Source of the DNA: Rhodococcus qingshengii
GTDB taxonomy: Bacteria > Actinomycetota > Actinomycetes > Mycobacteriales > Mycobacteriaceae
Reading direction: 5' to 3'
DNA length: 64,000 nucleotides
Assembly: GCF_021025955.1 (NCBI RefSeq)
Contig: NZ_JAJNCL010000013.1
Span: 62,001 to 126,000 of the forward strand
The notes beneath the pieces were generated by a model. That model did no database searches. It saw only the letters and a program-made list of their open reading frames with translations, and was not told the DNA's origin. Numbering within the stretch: the stretch's first letter is position 1; each line of letters starts with the position of its first letter. Positions 62,197 through 64,000 of the stretch are shown piece by piece. A program made the position numbers and the translations under genes.

Positions 62197-64000
62197 ATGA
62201 CCGATCACCACTATTCCGAAGACCAACTCGCGCTCGACCTGAAGTGGTGGGCAGCGGCCAACTACCTGACCGTTGCGCAGATCTATCTGAAGGACAACAC
62301 GCTTCTGCGTGAACCGTTGCGTGCCGAGCACATCAAGCCTCGCTTGCTCGGGCACTGGGGGACCAGCCCCGGCCTGTCGATGATCTACACGCTCCTCAAT
62401 CGGCACATCGTCGCCACCGAAGCGGACTGGCTGTACGTCACCGGTCCGGGTCACGGGGGACCGGCGCTGGTCGCGTCGACGTATCTCGAGGGAACGTATT
62501 CGGAGATCTATCCGGAAGTCTCGGACGACGCCGAGGGCATTCACCGGATGTGTCTGCGATTCTCGGCTCCCGGCGGGGTGCCCAGCCACGTGAGCGTGCA
62601 GACACCCGGAAGCATCCACGAAGGCGGCGAACTCGGCTACGCCCTTGCCCATGCGGCCGGCGCTGCCTTCGATCATCCGAATCTCGTGGTGGCCTGTGTG
62701 ATCGGCGACGGCGAAGCGGAGACCGGGCCGTTGTCCGGCTCGTGGAAGCTACCTGCATTCTTGAATCCACGACGCGACGGCGCGGTGCTGCCGATCCTGC
62801 ACGTGAACGGCGCCAAGATCGCGGGCCCGACCGTGTACGGACGCAGCAGCGACGAAGACATCCAGGCCTACCTCGGCGGCCAGGGGTGGGCGCCGATCGT
62901 CGTCTCCGGTGACGATCCCGACGCGGTGTTTCCTCAGTTGTATCAAGCGATCTCGCAGGCACACGAGAAGATCCGCGAGATGCAGGGTGCCGCACGCCGT
63001 GGCGAGGAGTGGTCGGGTTCGTGGCCGGCGATCGTCTTGCGAACGCCGAAGGGATGGACCGGTCCACACACCGTGGACGGAATCTTGGTCGAGGGCACAC
63101 ATCGTGCGCACCAGGTGCCGTTGTCCGGCGTGCGAACCAACGAATCACATCTGCGGCAACTCGAGGAGTGGATGCGGTCGTACCGTCCGGACGAGTTGTT
63201 CGACACCAACGGATCACTGGTCGCGGAACTGGCGGCGCTCTCGCCGGCGGGGGACAAGCGTATGGGGAGCACTCCCTACGCGAACGGTGGACGACTCCGC
63301 GTCGATCTCCCGATGCCGCCGCTCGAAAAGTACGCGCTTCCCATCCAATCCCCGGGTTCGACCTTCCACGAGACGACGCGAGTGCTCGGTGAGCTTCTGC
63401 GCGACATCTACGCCGCGACCGAAACTGAAGACAGCGGCGGGATCTTCCGACTCTTCTGTCCGGACGAGACGTCGAGCAATCGCCTCGGCGCCGTGTTCGA
63501 GACAACCGATCGCTGCTGGCAACTGCCGATCACCGACTACGACGACGGACTGTCCGCGGATGGTCGCGTCATGGAGGTCCTCAGTGAGCACCTCTGCGAG
63601 GGTTGGCTCGAGGGCTATCTGCTGTCCGGCCGACACGGGATGTTCGCGAGCTACGAAGCGTTTGCCATGGTGAGTGTCTCGATGCTCATCCAGCACGCCA
63701 AGTGGCTCCAACATTCTGTCGACCTGCCGTGGCGGGCGTCCGTTGCTTCGCTCAACGTGCTGTTGACCAGTACATGCTGGCGCAACGATCACAACGGATT
63801 CAGTCATCAGGGCCCCGGCATGATCGACGCCGTTATTCCATTGGCCCCCAGTGTGATCCGCGTGTGGCTGCCGCCGGACTCCAACACCTTGCTCTCGATC
63901 TCGGATCACTGCCTGCGTAGTACCGACCACGTCAACCTGATAGTCGTGGACAAGCAACCGCACCTTCAATACCTCACGCTCGAGCAAGCGCACGAGCACT
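62197..64000 (+). CDS. xfp: Phosphoketolase, 5' part (3' end outside window)
   Basis: The first 601 residues of a thiamine-diphosphate-dependent phosphoketolase, which splits xylulose-5-phosphate (and often fructose-6-phosphate) with phosphate to acetyl phosphate and a shorter sugar phosphate. Family motifs: YVTGPGHGGPALVAS, PGSIHEGGELGYALAHA, VIGDGEAETGPLSGSW (ThDP site), HVNGAKIAGPTVYGR, TPKGWTGP, and TCWRNDHNGFSHQGPGMID. The full protein is usually about 800 residues, so about 200 are missing. The ATG at 62197 follows GGGAG by 6 bases. The 242 bases before it, up to the tRNA, hold no other gene. Confidence 0.94.
   Translation, partial: MTDHHYSEDQLALDLKWWAAANYLTVAQIYLKDNTLLREPLRAEHIKPRLLGHWGTSPGLSMIYTLLNRHIVATEADWLYVTGPGHGGPALVASTYLEGTYSEIYPEVSDDAEGIHRMCLRFSAPGGVPSHVSVQTPGSIHEGGELGYALAHAAGAAFDHPNLVVACVIGDGEAETGPLSGSWKLPAFLNPRRDGAVLPILHVNGAKIAGPTVYGRSSDEDIQAYLGGQGWAPIVVSGDDPDAVFPQLYQAISQAHEKIREMQGAARRGEEWSGSWPAIVLRTPKGWTGPHTVDGILVEGTHRAHQVPLSGVRTNESHLRQLEEWMRSYRPDELFDTNGSLVAELAALSPAGDKRMGSTPYANGGRLRVDLPMPPLEKYALPIQSPGSTFHETTRVLGELLRDIYAATETEDSGGIFRLFCPDETSSNRLGAVFETTDRCWQLPITDYDDGLSADGRVMEVLSEHLCEGWLEGYLLSGRHGMFASYEAFAMVSVSMLIQHAKWLQHSVDLPWRASVASLNVLLTSTCWRNDHNGFSHQGPGMIDAVIPLAPSVIRVWLPPDSNTLLSISDHCLRSTDHVNLIVVDKQPHLQYLTLEQAHEH

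Overview
The window reads as chromosomal DNA of a Rhodococcus-type actinobacterium (order Mycobacteriales, most like the R. erythropolis/qingshengii group). Evidence: G/C-rich third codon positions, many GTG starts, ATGA/GTGA stop-start overlaps, three-gene transhydrogenase, actinobacterial branched-chain 2-oxoacid dehydrogenase operon, a HelZ-type SNF2 helicase with its SWIM partner, and 14-bp operators that match the mycobacterial/rhodococcal KstR motif. I saw no insertion sequence, integrase, phage gene or CRISPR array.

Layout. 1-2464: 3' part of a pntAA-pntAB-pntB operon. 2607-2705: a 32-residue micro-gene with its own terminator. 2821-7987 (minus): 2-oxoacid dehydrogenase E1a-E1b-E2, an MFS transporter and a PAP2-like protein. 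8209-13013: phosphotransferase, thioesterase, BenE transporter, Lrp/LysE pair, sulfurtransferase. 13015-19431: a decayed small gene, shikimate-dehydrogenase-like enzyme, membrane molybdopterin enzyme, TetR plus amidohydrolase with a visible operator, secreted HNH nuclease, quinone-oxidoreductase-like enzyme. 19490-23088: SNF2 helicase and SWIM protein. 23238-31071: complete N-acetylglucosamine (GlcNAc) uptake and catabolism locus (GntR regulator, EIIA, EIIB, EIIC, HPr, EI, NagA, NagB, CutC). 31204-36644: valine/isobutyrate catabolic operon. 36738-39680: MarR, a stand-alone MraY, Bcr-type exporter. 39915-42691: tRNA-Cys, solitary HTH-cytosine methyltransferase, two more micro-genes, TetR. 42789-45421: deacylase-like amidohydrolase and alpha/beta hydrolase.

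45495-54080 is the most striking part. Two operons face outward from an iclR gene. The left one encodes a DUF1214 protein, an SDR and a sulfotransferase. The right one encodes CysD, a CysN-CysC fusion, a CysQ (PAP phosphatase) fused to an NTF2-like domain, and a limonene-epoxide-hydrolase-like protein. Both are preceded by near-copies of one promoter: TTGACC, an 18-nt spacer carrying a KstR-type box (TAGAACGnGTTCTA), a TATTnT -10, then a GGTACA-N4-TGTACC palindrome. Together they encode a full cycle: make PAPS, use it in a sulfotransferase, destroy the PAP by-product. The likely reading is a co-regulated sulfation module tied to steroid metabolism.

54090-64000: N5-(carboxyethyl)ornithine-synthase-like enzyme, MarR/MFS pair, an aromatic-type FAD monooxygenase with its MHS transporter and LysR regulator, tRNA-Arg, and the 5' part of a phosphoketolase gene that runs off the window.
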